A stretch of DNA of 64,000 bases from Cognatazoarcus halotolerans (GCF_009800965.1 NZ_WUAF01000007.1:124001-188000); one strand, 5' to 3'; shown: positions 28,609 through 37,399, counted from the stretch's first letter. The notes: generated from the sequence alone by a model not told the origin. Program-made: numbers and translations.

Positions 28609-30446
28609 TGCCAACCAATCTCCAGGAAAATGTTCAGGGTGGAACGGTGCGCGAGGATCTGCGCGACTGGATGCGGGAGACGATGGCGCGCGAGCAATGG
28701 TTCGTGGATCCGCCGCATCACGTGGCGAAGCCAGAAACGGCGATCGACGTGGGGATTCTCAGTCACTTCACCTACAAGTTCAGCCTCGTCGCGCTCGGGC
28801 ACCTCTCGCTCTATCACCGCATCAATCGCAGGGCCGATTGTCCGGGCATCGCGGATCGCGTGTTCGTGTACGACCCGCTTGCCACCGAGGAAGGCCTGAT
28901 CCAGCCGGACCTGGTGCTCAACGCACCTCTCGCCACGCTGGAACGGCAGATCCCGCTGCATCGCCTGCAGCTCATCTGCATCAGTCTCACGAATCCCGAT
29001 GCCATTACGTCGGCGCTCAACCTGCTGCGCCTCGGCGGAGTCCCGCCGCGGCGTGAGGACCGTGCGGCCGGAAATTTTCCACTCGTGCTCGCCGGCGGGC
29101 CCGGATGCTGCAATCCGGAGCCCTTTGCGGACTACTGCGATTTGTTCTGCGTGGGAGACGGCTGCGCGCTGACCGCCAGGATCGTCAGTGCCCTGCACGA
29201 CCTGCGTCGGCAAGGCGAACGCCCCACGGCCAAGAAAGTCTTCGAGCGGATCCCGGACAAGAAGGGCCTCTACGTGCCGTCGCTCTACCGGTTCAACTAT
29301 GCAGGGGGTAGCGTGACATCGATCGAGAGCCTTCTCGCACCTGCAACGGTCGAGCCGGCTGTCGACCCCGACGAGGAATGGAGTCGGTCGAGCCTCGTCA
29401 GCGACGGTGAAACGGCCGTGCTGGTACCGACCCAGGGCTGCAAACACAGCTGTTCCTATTGCCAGATTTCCGAGATCGACTACCGGCAGTTCGCCATCGG
29501 GCCGCTACTGAAGCGCGTGGATGAATACCTGGAGCGCGGGATCCGCACGCTGATTATCAATTCCGCAACGCTGACCCAGCACAGCGAAGTGGAAAATCTG
29601 TTGTCAGGCATCGGCGATCGCGTCGACGCGAGCGGCAAGCCGGTGAAGGTGTATATCGGCTCGGTACGGTTCGACGAAGTGTCGGCGGACGTGCTCGCGA
29701 AGCTCGGTCGCCTGCAGGCTTTCAGTCACACCTATCTGCTGTACACCAACGGCGCGCCGATGAAATACATGGCGCTCGCGCCCGAGCACGGCTCACGCGA
29801 CCTCATGAGGCGGATGCGGCGAAAAGTCGATCCATGGCGGATGCTGAACACCGTCGATCTCGCCGCCAAACAGGGCGTGCACCATTTCGTACTCTATTTC
29901 ATCGTCGGCTTCGAGTCCGAAACAGCGGAGGATCGCGATCAGATCTCCGCGCTGACGGCCGCGCTGCTGGCCCGGATCGAGCCCGCGGGCGGCAAGGTCA
30001 TCATGAAGATCAATCCGCTCATTCCGACGCCGGGCACCGCGTGTCAGCGCATGGCGATGCCGTCGATGGAGCAATACAACCAGTATCTGCGCGAGATCGC
30101 GGACGGTCTCATCCGGCGCGTCGGCTTCGAACGCTACCAGCGTCAGGTGGAAGTCGTGCCGCTTCCGGAGAAGCGGCTCATCATCGAGATGCTCATCAAT
30201 CGCGCGGATCGGCGCATCGGGCCGCTCATCGAGCTCCTGACGCGCTCGCGTGCGCGCGGCGTCGAACCCGGCCGGATGCAGCTCACCGAATGGCTGGCGG
30301 AATGCGGCCTGTCATGGGACGACCTCTCCGGCTCGCGTCCAATGGAAGGCATCGTTCCGTGGCGCGTCGTAGATCGGACCGACGTGCTGGCCGAGCGAAA
30401 GGTTCTGGTCTCGTTTCGCGAGCGGACTGCTGCATGCAGCCGGTGA
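28608..30446 (+). CDS. second B12-type radical SAM enzyme
   Basis: 612 residues. The N-terminal 230 residues resemble the cobalamin-binding region of B12-type radical SAM proteins (CISLTNPDAITSALNLL; LAGGPGCCNPEPFADYCDLFCVGDG). The 4Fe-4S motif is CKHSCSYC (Cys278, Cys282, Cys285), and FVLYFIVGFESETAED lies in the barrel. It lacks the classical DxHxxG motif, as many members of this broad class do. It shares one base with the upstream stop and overlaps the next gene by 13 bp. Chemistry could be C-methylation, a ring contraction or a thioether/carbon bond; the sequence does not decide. Confidence 0.82.
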   Translation: MPTNLQENVQGGTVREDLRDWMRETMAREQWFVDPPHHVAKPETAIDVGILSHFTYKFSLVALGHLSLYHRINRRADCPGIADRVFVYDPLATEEGLIQPDLVLNAPLATLERQIPLHRLQLICISLTNPDAITSALNLLRLGGVPPRREDRAAGNFPLVLAGGPGCCNPEPFADYCDLFCVGDGCALTARIVSALHDLRRQGERPTAKKVFERIPDKKGLYVPSLYRFNYAGGSVTSIESLLAPATVEPAVDPDEEWSRSSLVSDGETAVLVPTQGCKHSCSYCQISEIDYRQFAIGPLLKRVDEYLERGIRTLIINSATLTQHSEVENLLSGIGDRVDASGKPVKVYIGSVRFDEVSADVLAKLGRLQAFSHTYLLYTNGAPMKYMALAPEHGSRDLMRRMRRKVDPWRMLNTVDLAAKQGVHHFVLYFIVGFESETAEDRDQISALTAALLARIEPAGGKVIMKINPLIPTPGTACQRMAMPSMEQYNQYLREIADGLIRRVGFERYQRQVEVVPLPEKRLIIEMLINRADRRIGPLIELLTRSRARGVEPGRMQLTEWLAECGLSWDDLSGSRPMEGIVPWRVVDRTDVLAERKVLVSFRERTAACSR

Positions 30447-31648
30447 TACCCGTCCTGACGCATCCATCGCCGCTGGGCGCGATTGCGGATCAATGCACGT
30501 ATGTAATCGTGGTGGGCGTGACGGCCGATGGACGCGTCGCTTTCGTGCGCTCGTCGGAACCAGGCCGCGCGTGGGAGCTGCCAGGCGGTGCGGTCGAGGA
30601 TGCGGAATCAGTCCGGGTTGCAGCCGCTCGCGAATTTCGCGAGGAGACGGGATTGCGCCTGCAGAGCGCGATCGAGGTCGCGCGTATCGACAACCTGTCG
30701 GCCGACAGATCACGGGTACATTCGACGGCGTACCTCGTTGCCGGGCAGATTTCCGAAGAGACATCAGCCGGAATCGAATCGTCCGAGATCGAGGCGTGCG
30801 CGCTGCGGCGGGCGGTGCCCGAGCAAAGCACCTTCAGCCGGCGGTGGGTCGAGCAGCTGGTTCAGGCCGGTATACAGGGCCTCGGTGTTGCGCTCAACCA
30901 CGCGATGTGGGATCTGGTGGCCAGTCACTACGACAACGACGTCAGGATCTCCGAGAACGAAGTGCACTATGGTCCGCTGATCGAAGGCGAATCCAGCCTG
31001 CACCTCCTGACCCAGGTGGAAGGTGGGCGGGTTCTGGATCTCGGCTGCGGCGCCGGCCACAACTTGTCGGCTCTGCGGCGCATGGGCGCCGTCGGCGGAA
31101 TGGGAGTAGACTTCTGCGCCGCTCAGATCGAACGGGCCCGTGCACGTCTCGATTCCCGCTTCGAGCTCTTGCAGTCCGATATGTCCGCGGCACCGTTCGA
31201 CCGAGCCGGTCCGTTCGACGTCGTGCTATCGGTTTTCTCGATCGCCTTCGTCGCGGATCTTGGCGCTGTGCTCAAGGCGGTGTCGCGCAGCTTGCGTCCG
31301 GGAGGAGAGTTCGTGCTGTCCACCGATCACCCGTCACGGCACGAGCATGGGCTCTCCGGCCAGCCGTGCGTCGCTGACTGGTTCGCCTCCCAGACCTGCG
31401 CGCGCACGTGGGATTTTCCGGAACTGCAGCCGATGCCCTATTATCATCATCTGCATTCGGTTCCGGCGATTCTGAAGGCGATTGCAGACGCGGAACTGGT
31501 GGTGGAGAAATTGCTGGAACCGCTGCCGGTGCTGATCGCTGAGCTGGCGCGCTCGCCATACTACAGCGAATACTATGCGCGGCGACACGAGAAGCTCTCG
31601 CGCGAGCCCTACACTCTCATCATCAAAGCCCGCAAGCCGAACGCATGA
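30434..31648 (+). CDS. NUDIX hydrolase - SAM methyltransferase fusion
   Basis: 404 residues with two clear domains. Residues about 15-130 are a NUDIX domain with the box GGAVEDAESVRVAAAREFREETG. Residues about 155-404 are a class I methyltransferase with VLDLGCGAGHNL near 200 and a DVVLSVFSIAFV motif near 260. The join is in one uninterrupted frame, with no candidate internal start between them. NUDIX domains cleave or sense nucleotide diphosphates; fusion to a methyltransferase in a biosynthetic operon suggests a phosphorylated or nucleotide-linked intermediate, or a regulatory domain. The start at 30434 sits inside the end of the preceding gene. Confidence 0.82.
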   Translation: MQPVIPVLTHPSPLGAIADQCTYVIVVGVTADGRVAFVRSSEPGRAWELPGGAVEDAESVRVAAAREFREETGLRLQSAIEVARIDNLSADRSRVHSTAYLVAGQISEETSAGIESSEIEACALRRAVPEQSTFSRRWVEQLVQAGIQGLGVALNHAMWDLVASHYDNDVRISENEVHYGPLIEGESSLHLLTQVEGGRVLDLGCGAGHNLSALRRMGAVGGMGVDFCAAQIERARARLDSRFELLQSDMSAAPFDRAGPFDVVLSVFSIAFVADLGAVLKAVSRSLRPGGEFVLSTDHPSRHEHGLSGQPCVADWFASQTCARTWDFPELQPMPYYHHLHSVPAILKAIADAELVVEKLLEPLPVLIAELARSPYYSEYYARRHEKLSREPYTLIIKARKPNA

Positions 31649-32469
31649 GCGGTTTTGGAGACAGCCTCGAGGCGGCACACGGCACGATCGGCAGGCTCAT
31701 TGATCGCGTGTTCCAGCCGAGACTGGAGCACGACGAAATTGCCACATGGGATGCGCACTGGTCCGCGCGTCTAGAATCCGCTCAGCGTACAGGCCGGTTC
31801 TTCGAGCATCACACCGTGGGAAAGCGCTGGCTCTATGAGAGAGTCATCGAGAGTGTCGAGCGGTGTGCGGGCGGCTCCCTGCGCGGCAAGGTGGTTGCCG
31901 AGCTGGGATGCGGCGGCGGTTATGCCACTCTGCGCATGGCGGAGCGCGGCGCGTTCCCGGTCCTCATCGACGGTTCCGCGGCGGCGATTCGCTATGCGCG
32001 CGCGCTTGCCGAGCACCTCGGCTGCGCGGGGCAGTGTTCGTTCGAGACCCGCAACCTCATGGATGGGCGCGCAATGGGACCCTTCGATGTCACCTTCAAT
32101 TCCGGCGTGCTGGAGCACTATCCGCCGGACACGGCTTCCGAGATGCTCCGAACGATGATTCGCGCGACGCGCCCGGGTGGCGTCGTGATGGTCGTGCTTC
32201 CAAATCTGCTGGCGCCCACGCTGCTCTATCGCATGCTGCGCAGCCGATCGAAGGGCAGCGAGCGTTTCTACACGCCCTGGCTGCTGAAGCGGGTGTTCTT
32301 GCGCGCGGGTTTGTCGTTCCCGCAGTCCGGCGCGGTGAACGCGTTCTTTCCCGCCGGTGCGCCGCTGTGGCTCCTGCAGACCGTGGCGACGCGGCTGGCG
32401 TTCCTGCTTCCATCATGCTGTAGCACCCTGTTCTTCTGCTCGGCCACGCGGCCCGCGGTGCGCTCATGA
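31645..32469 (+). CDS. class I SAM-dependent methyltransferase
   Basis: 274 residues. The cofactor motif VVAELGCGGGYATL is near residue 88, VLIDGSAAAIRYA follows as motif II, and FDVTFNSGVLEHY is the acidic motif IV region. The C-terminus is hydrophobic (ATRLAFLLPSCCSTLFF), which may contact the membrane or a greasy substrate. ATGA overlaps join it to both neighbours. The methylated atom is unknown. Confidence 0.85.
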   Translation: MSGFGDSLEAAHGTIGRLIDRVFQPRLEHDEIATWDAHWSARLESAQRTGRFFEHHTVGKRWLYERVIESVERCAGGSLRGKVVAELGCGGGYATLRMAERGAFPVLIDGSAAAIRYARALAEHLGCAGQCSFETRNLMDGRAMGPFDVTFNSGVLEHYPPDTASEMLRTMIRATRPGGVVMVVLPNLLAPTLLYRMLRSRSKGSERFYTPWLLKRVFLRAGLSFPQSGAVNAFFPAGAPLWLLQTVATRLAFLLPSCCSTLFFCSATRPAVRS

Positions 32470-33416
32470 TCGAGAAGCCGTTCTTCGTCATTCTCACCAA
32501 TCGCTGCAATCTGGCGTGTCCTCACTGCTACAACGAGCTCGATCCGCTCAAGATCGTAAAGAGCAAGGAGCAGGATGCGATGAGCCGCGAGCGCTTGCAG
32601 TTTCTGTTCGGGCAGCTGAAGGAGCAGGGCTACGAGAAGGGCTTTTTCTCCGGCGGCGAAGCGCTGCTGCGCTCGGATGCGCCGGAAGTGGTGGGCGACG
32701 CGCATGCGCTGGGCCTGAAGACGGCGCTGTTCACGAACGGTCACCTGTTCACGCCGCAGATCATTGCCCGCCTCGCCAGGGCGGGGCTCGACGAGGTGCG
32801 GATCTCGCTGAACGAGCTGGCGTGGATACGCAACCGCGATCAGTACGAGCACGTGTTTGCACGCCAGACAGAGTGGGTTTCAGCTTTGCGCGAAGCCGGC
32901 ATCGGGGTCGGCATCATCTTCATCATTTCCCAGCGAAGCATGCTCTACATGGCGGAGTCTCACGAAAGAGTGCGTCAGCTTGGCGCCGGAATGAAGATTC
33001 AGCCGCTCTACCTGCCGCACGACGTGAAGGGCTATCAATCGGCCGCCGCCGGGCGCATGGCAGAAGGCGATTGGAACGGCCTGCTGACCGAGCTCGAGTC
33101 GCTCGTGGCCAGAACGGACTTCACCGCCGAATCGGACTTCGAGGTTTACAGCAATCCGTGGAAGCTGTTGCGGTACCTGCGCTTCGTGCGCGATGTGTAT
33201 GTGATGGGCGCGCGCCCGGACTTCTGTCCGACTGGGCCGCTATTGATCGTGGACTCGGACGGCTACTTCCACCCGTGCCTGTTTCGTTTCGACCTGGTGT
33301 GCGGCCACATCGCGAGCGATGCCGATGTTCGCGCCGTCCGTTCCCGCGTGGATGGACACGAAGAGTTGCGTCGCGCGCCCTGCTTCAGGGAGGAATGCCT
33401 GAGTGCTTACCGCTGA
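32466..33416 (+). CDS. radical SAM enzyme with SPASM/twitch-like C-terminus
   Basis: 316 residues. The N-terminal motif RCNLACPHCYN gives the SAM-binding cluster (Cys14, Cys18, Cys21), and FFSGGEALLRSD is the classical GGE motif. The C-terminal third contains further cysteines in FCPTGPLLIVDSDGYFHPC and CFREECL, the spacing of a SPASM or twitch auxiliary-cluster domain. Such enzymes modify peptides (thioether, C-C and C-N crosslinks) or small substrates. It ends inside the Fe-S carrier gene that follows, consistent with a need for cluster supply. Confidence 0.88.
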   Translation: MIEKPFFVILTNRCNLACPHCYNELDPLKIVKSKEQDAMSRERLQFLFGQLKEQGYEKGFFSGGEALLRSDAPEVVGDAHALGLKTALFTNGHLFTPQIIARLARAGLDEVRISLNELAWIRNRDQYEHVFARQTEWVSALREAGIGVGIIFIISQRSMLYMAESHERVRQLGAGMKIQPLYLPHDVKGYQSAAAGRMAEGDWNGLLTELESLVARTDFTAESDFEVYSNPWKLLRYLRFVRDVYVMGARPDFCPTGPLLIVDSDGYFHPCLFRFDLVCGHIASDADVRAVRSRVDGHEELRRAPCFREECLSAYR

Positions 33417-33648
33417 CCGTCCGCCCGAGCGCGTCGAAGTTGAGGGTATCCTCGATGGAATTCGCCCCGCGTTGAAGCTCGATGGCGGCGGTGTGCGTCT
33501 CGTTTCCATTCAGGGCTGGGCGCTGCGGCTCGAAGTGCTGGGCAGCTGCCGATACTGCTCGAGCCGGCCCATGACTCAGCGGTACGGCATCGAGGCGGCA
33601 CTGCGCTCATCTCTCGGCTCGATGCTGGAAATCAGCTGGGGGCCGTAG
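33403..33648 (+). CDS. NifU-like C-terminal domain (Nfu-type) Fe-S carrier
   Basis: 81 residues from a GTG start with GGAGG 9 bp upstream, overlapping the end of the radical SAM gene by 14 bp. The pattern ILDGIRPALKLDGGGVRLV, then LGSCRYCSS (Cys49, Cys52) and IEAALRSSLGSMLEI, matches the Nfu domain that carries a bridging 4Fe-4S cluster. It probably matures or repairs the clusters of the three radical SAM enzymes in this operon. It is the last gene of the plus-strand run; its end overlaps the convergent gene by 17 bp. Confidence 0.82.
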   Translation: MLTADRPPERVEVEGILDGIRPALKLDGGGVRLVSIQGWALRLEVLGSCRYCSSRPMTQRYGIEAALRSSLGSMLEISWGP

Positions 33649-35476
33649 GCGCACGGAAAGGAATCGAGAGCTCCACGACATCGCATCCGTCGATGAGGTA
33701 CAACGTCGCGACGACCGGCCCGCGCATGTGGGCGAGGTGTGGTGCGAGATCGATCCTGAAGGCGCGTGCTCGGCCGTCGAGATCCAAGGGCAGCCACCGC
33801 GCGTCGCTTCTTTGATGCGAGCGCAGATATATTCCACCGGCCTCACACGCGGTCGCGTGCTTCATGTCCAGAATTGCGGTGCCGTCAGGCGAGAGCGAGA
33901 AGTCCGGTAGCGCGGAGGCCGCGGGCGCGTCCGCGACGATCCCGCATCGGGCACAGGTGACGATGTCGCGATAATGACCCGGCCATGCTCGCAGCGCGAC
34001 GCTGGTTGCTGGGCTTGTGCATACTCTGCAGCAGATGGTGCGGCTCGACGCAGACTCCATGTGGGCGCAGGGGAGCCACGCGCGTGAAAAGCTTCCGACA
34101 CACCGGACTGCATTCAGTACCGCTTCTGCAAGACTTTCGCCGTTGCATCCTGTTTCCAGCAGGGTGTGCGCCGATCGGGCTGCGGAGCGAACGGCGAGCT
34201 CATCGTGCTCCAGAAGGCTCTTCATCACCGTGATGAGGAACGGCATTCCACCCGATGTGGTGACAGAGTCGGGCGGAGGTGTGGAGGACGGCGTCGACGG
34301 AGCGAACTCAATCTCGGCTTCCCACCGCGGCAAAGGCGGCAGCTCCATTTCCGGATCGCCAAACAAACAGAACGCCTCGCCCGTTCCGTTGGTTGCGGAC
34401 GCGTCATTAACCGAAGCCAGTGCGTGACCGACCTGGCGGCCGCGACAGAACAAGTCGGCGGCGCGGATCCTCTGCGACCAGCTCGTGACGTCGATCTTCC
34501 ATCGCGTGACAACCGCGCCGAGCGTCGCGTTATCCAGCAACGGATCGATCAGCCGCCATTCCGGACCCACCACCGAAGCGGGATCCAGAAATCCGCAACA
34601 GAAATCTGCGAGCAGGAATTGCGCACGAAGGAGCGCAGGTGCTACGGCGTGTCCGCGCAATCTTGCGGAGGCGAGGTCCGTCGCGTGCCTGTGACACGTT
34701 CCCGTCAGCGCACATCGCGGCGCCGATGCGAAACCGGCGGCGCGCCAGGTCTCGGCGGGACAGAGTGTCTGAGACGCGCTCAGCCGCGCATCGACGCCGT
34801 CTGCGTGAGAGGAGATCACCAGAACCGTGGCTCCGGCCTGGAGTCCTTCGAGCAGATCCTCCGGGGCGGCGCTCGCGCCGAGCAATCGCCAGTTGGGAAG
34901 AGTTTCCGAAGCGAACTCGGCCTCGGAGAGGACGTCCACTCGATTTGCGGCAGTCGAAGAGGAGCGCGACAGCTGTCTCGCCGCCGCTCGGATGAGAACC
35001 TGGGATCTAAGTGAGTCGGGAGCGGCGCTGAAGATCAGCCCGGGCGCGCGGCCACGCGATGCCGAGCGTGCAGGCGGACAATAAAGATGTTTGAGGAGCT
35101 GGGCATCCACCCTGTCCGCCGTCGCCACGACGACGTCCACCGCCGCGGGGTCGATTTCATTCAGGTCGTCTGCGAAGCGGCAGGTTCGATCCGTGAGGTG
35201 AGCATACAGGCGACTGGCGTGAGCGGACGCGGCGCCCAGCCCGATAACCACGTGATCTTTCCTCGGGGGCGGGGCCGCTAGACCTCCCGCGCAGCTTTCC
35301 AGCGTCGCTCCGAAAAGCGAGGCCAGTCGGGCCAGGTTTACGGCCTCCGCGCGCGAAGACAGCGGCCAGATCGGAGTCCCATCTTCCCTGATGATGAGCT
35401 CATCATCTCCGACGACTGCGATGGTGGGAAGCGCGTTCCCGCCGCCCCGACCGTGACGGACCTCGGATGAGCCCAA
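33632..35476 (-). CDS. caspase/gingipain-like (clan CD) protein with zinc-ribbon-like C-terminus
   Basis: Up to 614 residues. The central part resembles clan CD peptidases such as C25 gingipains and CHAT proteins: a hydrophobic strand with His in VLVISSHADG, a second strand ending in Cys in LLADFCCGF, then TLGAVVTRWK, GRQVGHALASVND and CLFGDPEMELP, the usual ending of that fold. A C-terminal CCRVC...CARCG arrangement may bind zinc. The start is uncertain: TTG at 35476, with no clear ribosome site. It follows the 59-residue peptide gene by 21 bp and converges on the operon. A leader peptidase or immunity function is an inference only. Confidence 0.5.
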   Translation of the reverse strand: MGSSEVRHGRGGGNALPTIAVVGDDELIIREDGTPIWPLSSRAEAVNLARLASLFGATLESCAGGLAAPPPRKDHVVIGLGAASAHASRLYAHLTDRTCRFADDLNEIDPAAVDVVVATADRVDAQLLKHLYCPPARSASRGRAPGLIFSAAPDSLRSQVLIRAAARQLSRSSSTAANRVDVLSEAEFASETLPNWRLLGASAAPEDLLEGLQAGATVLVISSHADGVDARLSASQTLCPAETWRAAGFASAPRCALTGTCHRHATDLASARLRGHAVAPALLRAQFLLADFCCGFLDPASVVGPEWRLIDPLLDNATLGAVVTRWKIDVTSWSQRIRAADLFCRGRQVGHALASVNDASATNGTGEAFCLFGDPEMELPPLPRWEAEIEFAPSTPSSTPPPDSVTTSGGMPFLITVMKSLLEHDELAVRSAARSAHTLLETGCNGESLAEAVLNAVRCVGSFSRAWLPCAHMESASSRTICCRVCTSPATSVALRAWPGHYRDIVTCARCGIVADAPAASALPDFSLSPDGTAILDMKHATACEAGGIYLRSHQRSDARWLPLDLDGRARAFRIDLAPHLAHMRGPVVATLYLIDGCDVVELSIPFRAPTAPS

Positions 35477-35497
35477 GACGTATCTGGTGCGATCCGA

Positions 35498-35677
35498 CTA
35501 CCAGTCCGAACGCATTCCGTCGAACAGACCCGCTTTCGTCAATTGCGCGTGAATCTTGGCGAGCCTCATCTTTGCGTCACTTCGCATCCGCTCTGCCTCG
35601 TAGATCTGCGAGATGACTTCCAGCCGCTGGACCAGCAGGTCACGCTCGGCAGTGGTGGGCTCCTTGTTCTCGGCCAT
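35498..35677 (-). CDS. 59-residue helical peptide gene, unknown
   Basis: ATG at 35677 is preceded by AAGGGAG with good spacing. The peptide begins MAENKEPTTAERDLL, is charged and helical through the middle, with heptad-like Leu/Ile positions, and ends KAGLFDGMRSDW. It has no cysteine, signal peptide or membrane segment. It sits 21 bp upstream of the caspase-like gene and is likely co-transcribed with it. I recognise no family. It could be a partner, regulator or substrate of that protein, or a second precursor peptide. Confidence 0.55.
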   Translation of the reverse strand: MAENKEPTTAERDLLVQRLEVISQIYEAERMRSDAKMRLAKIHAQLTKAGLFDGMRSDW

Positions 35678-36952
35678 GTGATTTCTCCCTTCTGCAGGCG
35701 CGACGAGGATACTCCATTGTCGGACAGGTGGGAAGGGCATCACAGGATGCAATCCGACAACCCGCTGATCCAGTGAGCCGGTGAGTCGAGCGAGCGTACG
35801 CCGCGTGTTGCGATGCGCTCGCTCGCCATGCCGCGATCGACCCGACGAGTACGGACACCTTCGCATGCAGGCCAGAGATGGGCTGCGCCCAGTGGACGCG
35901 CAGGGGGATCATGAACGCCGAGTCAGGAAGCTCGACGGCGACGCTGGCGGATGCGGAGGCGCCGGCCTTGGCACGCTCGCCCCGGCTGCGGTTGCTGTAG
36001 CGGACGAAGTAGCGGCGGCGATCACCACCAGGGCTTCGCCCGCCTCTGGCACTCCGGGTTCTCGGTGGACCACAGCGTGCACGCCGCCGGTGATAAGCTC
36101 ACTGGGCGCGTGGGGCGATGGTCGGCCCGTGGCTGACGTCGCGGATCCTGAGACTGACCCGGTCGCAAGGGCGGAGCTTGCTATCCAGCACTAGGTTAAA
36201 CAGCGCGGGCAGGCGTCGAACAAACCTAGACCAAAGCCGCCCGTCGTCTGCGAAGACCGACGCTGCCGGACGAATGGCCGCTCACGGGCCTCTGGTCAAA
36301 CTCAACGTCGGCTTGGGGGAAATGCCGCCACCGGCAGGTCATGGCCGGTTGCTGCTATTTGATACCGCATCCGCATAGCTGCCGTTGATCGCGAGTCGAG
36401 GCAGATGATGAGCGTCGGCTCAAGCCGGACCGCCTTGCTACACCGAGCCGGTCTTACCAACCTTCGTGCGACCTCCTCAGGACACGATCTGGCGGACTGG
36501 CAGTACCGCCCAATACGGCCCCGGCACCTCGGCGCAAGATTGGCGGTTACTTAGTCCCGCATTTTTCCTTGGTGACGCCAACGGCGGCGACCTCCTCGCC
36601 GTCGGTAACACAGCCACCCTGACACTGACTGGTAAAGACTTCGCCATTCCTGAGCCGGAGTGTCCCGCGCCCATTCGACAGGCCGTGATGAAGCTCGCCG
36701 GGCCTTTCGCACTGAACCGCCGCCAGACCACACTGGCCGCGCGTCTAATCCCGGTCCGCGCCAGCACTGAGGGCAGCCGCCAGGCGGAAGTGGGCGCAGG
36801 CGTGGCGACGATGTGGCGCGAAACCGGGAGAACAGGTTGCTCAGGCGTGCCTTTGTTCCACGCCACGTGAGACTACCGCGCAAGCCGACGATCCCCTGGT
36901 GCTGGCGGTACATGCCTGCCCGCAAGGCCTGACGTTCTCGAACCCCGGCGGC
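35678..36952. other. degraded region at the right edge of the island
   Basis: About 1.27 kb with no gene I can support. On the plus strand around 36030-36080 one frame reads RLWHSGFSVDHSVHAAGDK, which resembles part of an IS91-type transposase, but it soon meets frame changes. Overlapping open frames of about 130 codons lie on both strands at 36466-36870; neither resembles a known family. The stretch looks like transposon and chromosome debris marking the island's right boundary. Confidence 0.4.
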
Positions 36953-37348
36953 TCACTTCGGAAAATGGTAGCGGTGCTCCTGAGTCCTGCCGCCGTATCC
37001 GTATGCGGTTGCGCGTACGTCCTGGATGTAGACGTAGCTCACCTCGTGCAGATCACCGAGTAGCTGGCCGAACGCTCTGAATGCAGCATCGATGTACTCG
37101 GCCTTTTCTGCCTTGGTGTTGGTCTCGTCGGTGATCTTGATAACGAAATAGACGCTCTTCTTGCCGAGTTCGGCGAGCGATCTTCCTCCCACGATCCAGT
37201 CGTCCGGGTCTACGTAGTCAATTGCGATCGAGGTGACCTCGGGTTTTTTCTTGAGGATGCGGGTGGTGAGATCCAGCAACAGACCGGAAATGGATTTCGT
37301 CATCTCCGGAGACTTCCTTGCGCTTACCTTGACGTTGAGGATGGGCAT
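36953..37348 (-). CDS. tautomerase-superfamily protein
   Basis: 131 residues starting MPILNVKVSARKSPEMT, with the catalytic Pro2 exposed after Met removal. The first half is a beta-alpha-beta unit of the 4-oxalocrotonate tautomerase fold; the second half (AAFRAFGQLLGDLHEVSYVYIQD) repeats it, so this is a fused, longer tautomerase rather than the 62-residue type. The substrate is unknown. It lies downstream of a MarR gene on the same strand, and both are preceded by the same 27-bp repeat, suggesting shared control. Confidence 0.85.
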   Translation of the reverse strand: MPILNVKVSARKSPEMTKSISGLLLDLTTRILKKKPEVTSIAIDYVDPDDWIVGGRSLAELGKKSVYFVIKITDETNTKAEKAEYIDAAFRAFGQLLGDLHEVSYVYIQDVRATAYGYGGRTQEHRYHFPK

Positions 37349-37359
37349 TGTCGATCTCC

Positions 37360-37386
37360 TATGGTTAGCAATGCAACTACATGGGC
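37360..37386. promoter_or_regulatory. candidate MarR operator upstream of the tautomerase gene
   Basis: This 27-bp stretch matches 37835-37861 at 24 positions. Its core TAGCAATGCAACTA (37366-37379) is an imperfect palindrome. It lies 12 bp upstream of the tautomerase start and just after the marR stop. Confidence 0.6.
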
Positions 37387-37399
37387 AAAAAAATGACGC

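Noticed and set aside
36466-36870. Overlapping 130-codon open frames on both strands
   Set aside because: Neither has a recognisable motif or convincing ribosome site, and the region is degraded. They are described only as part of the boundary region.
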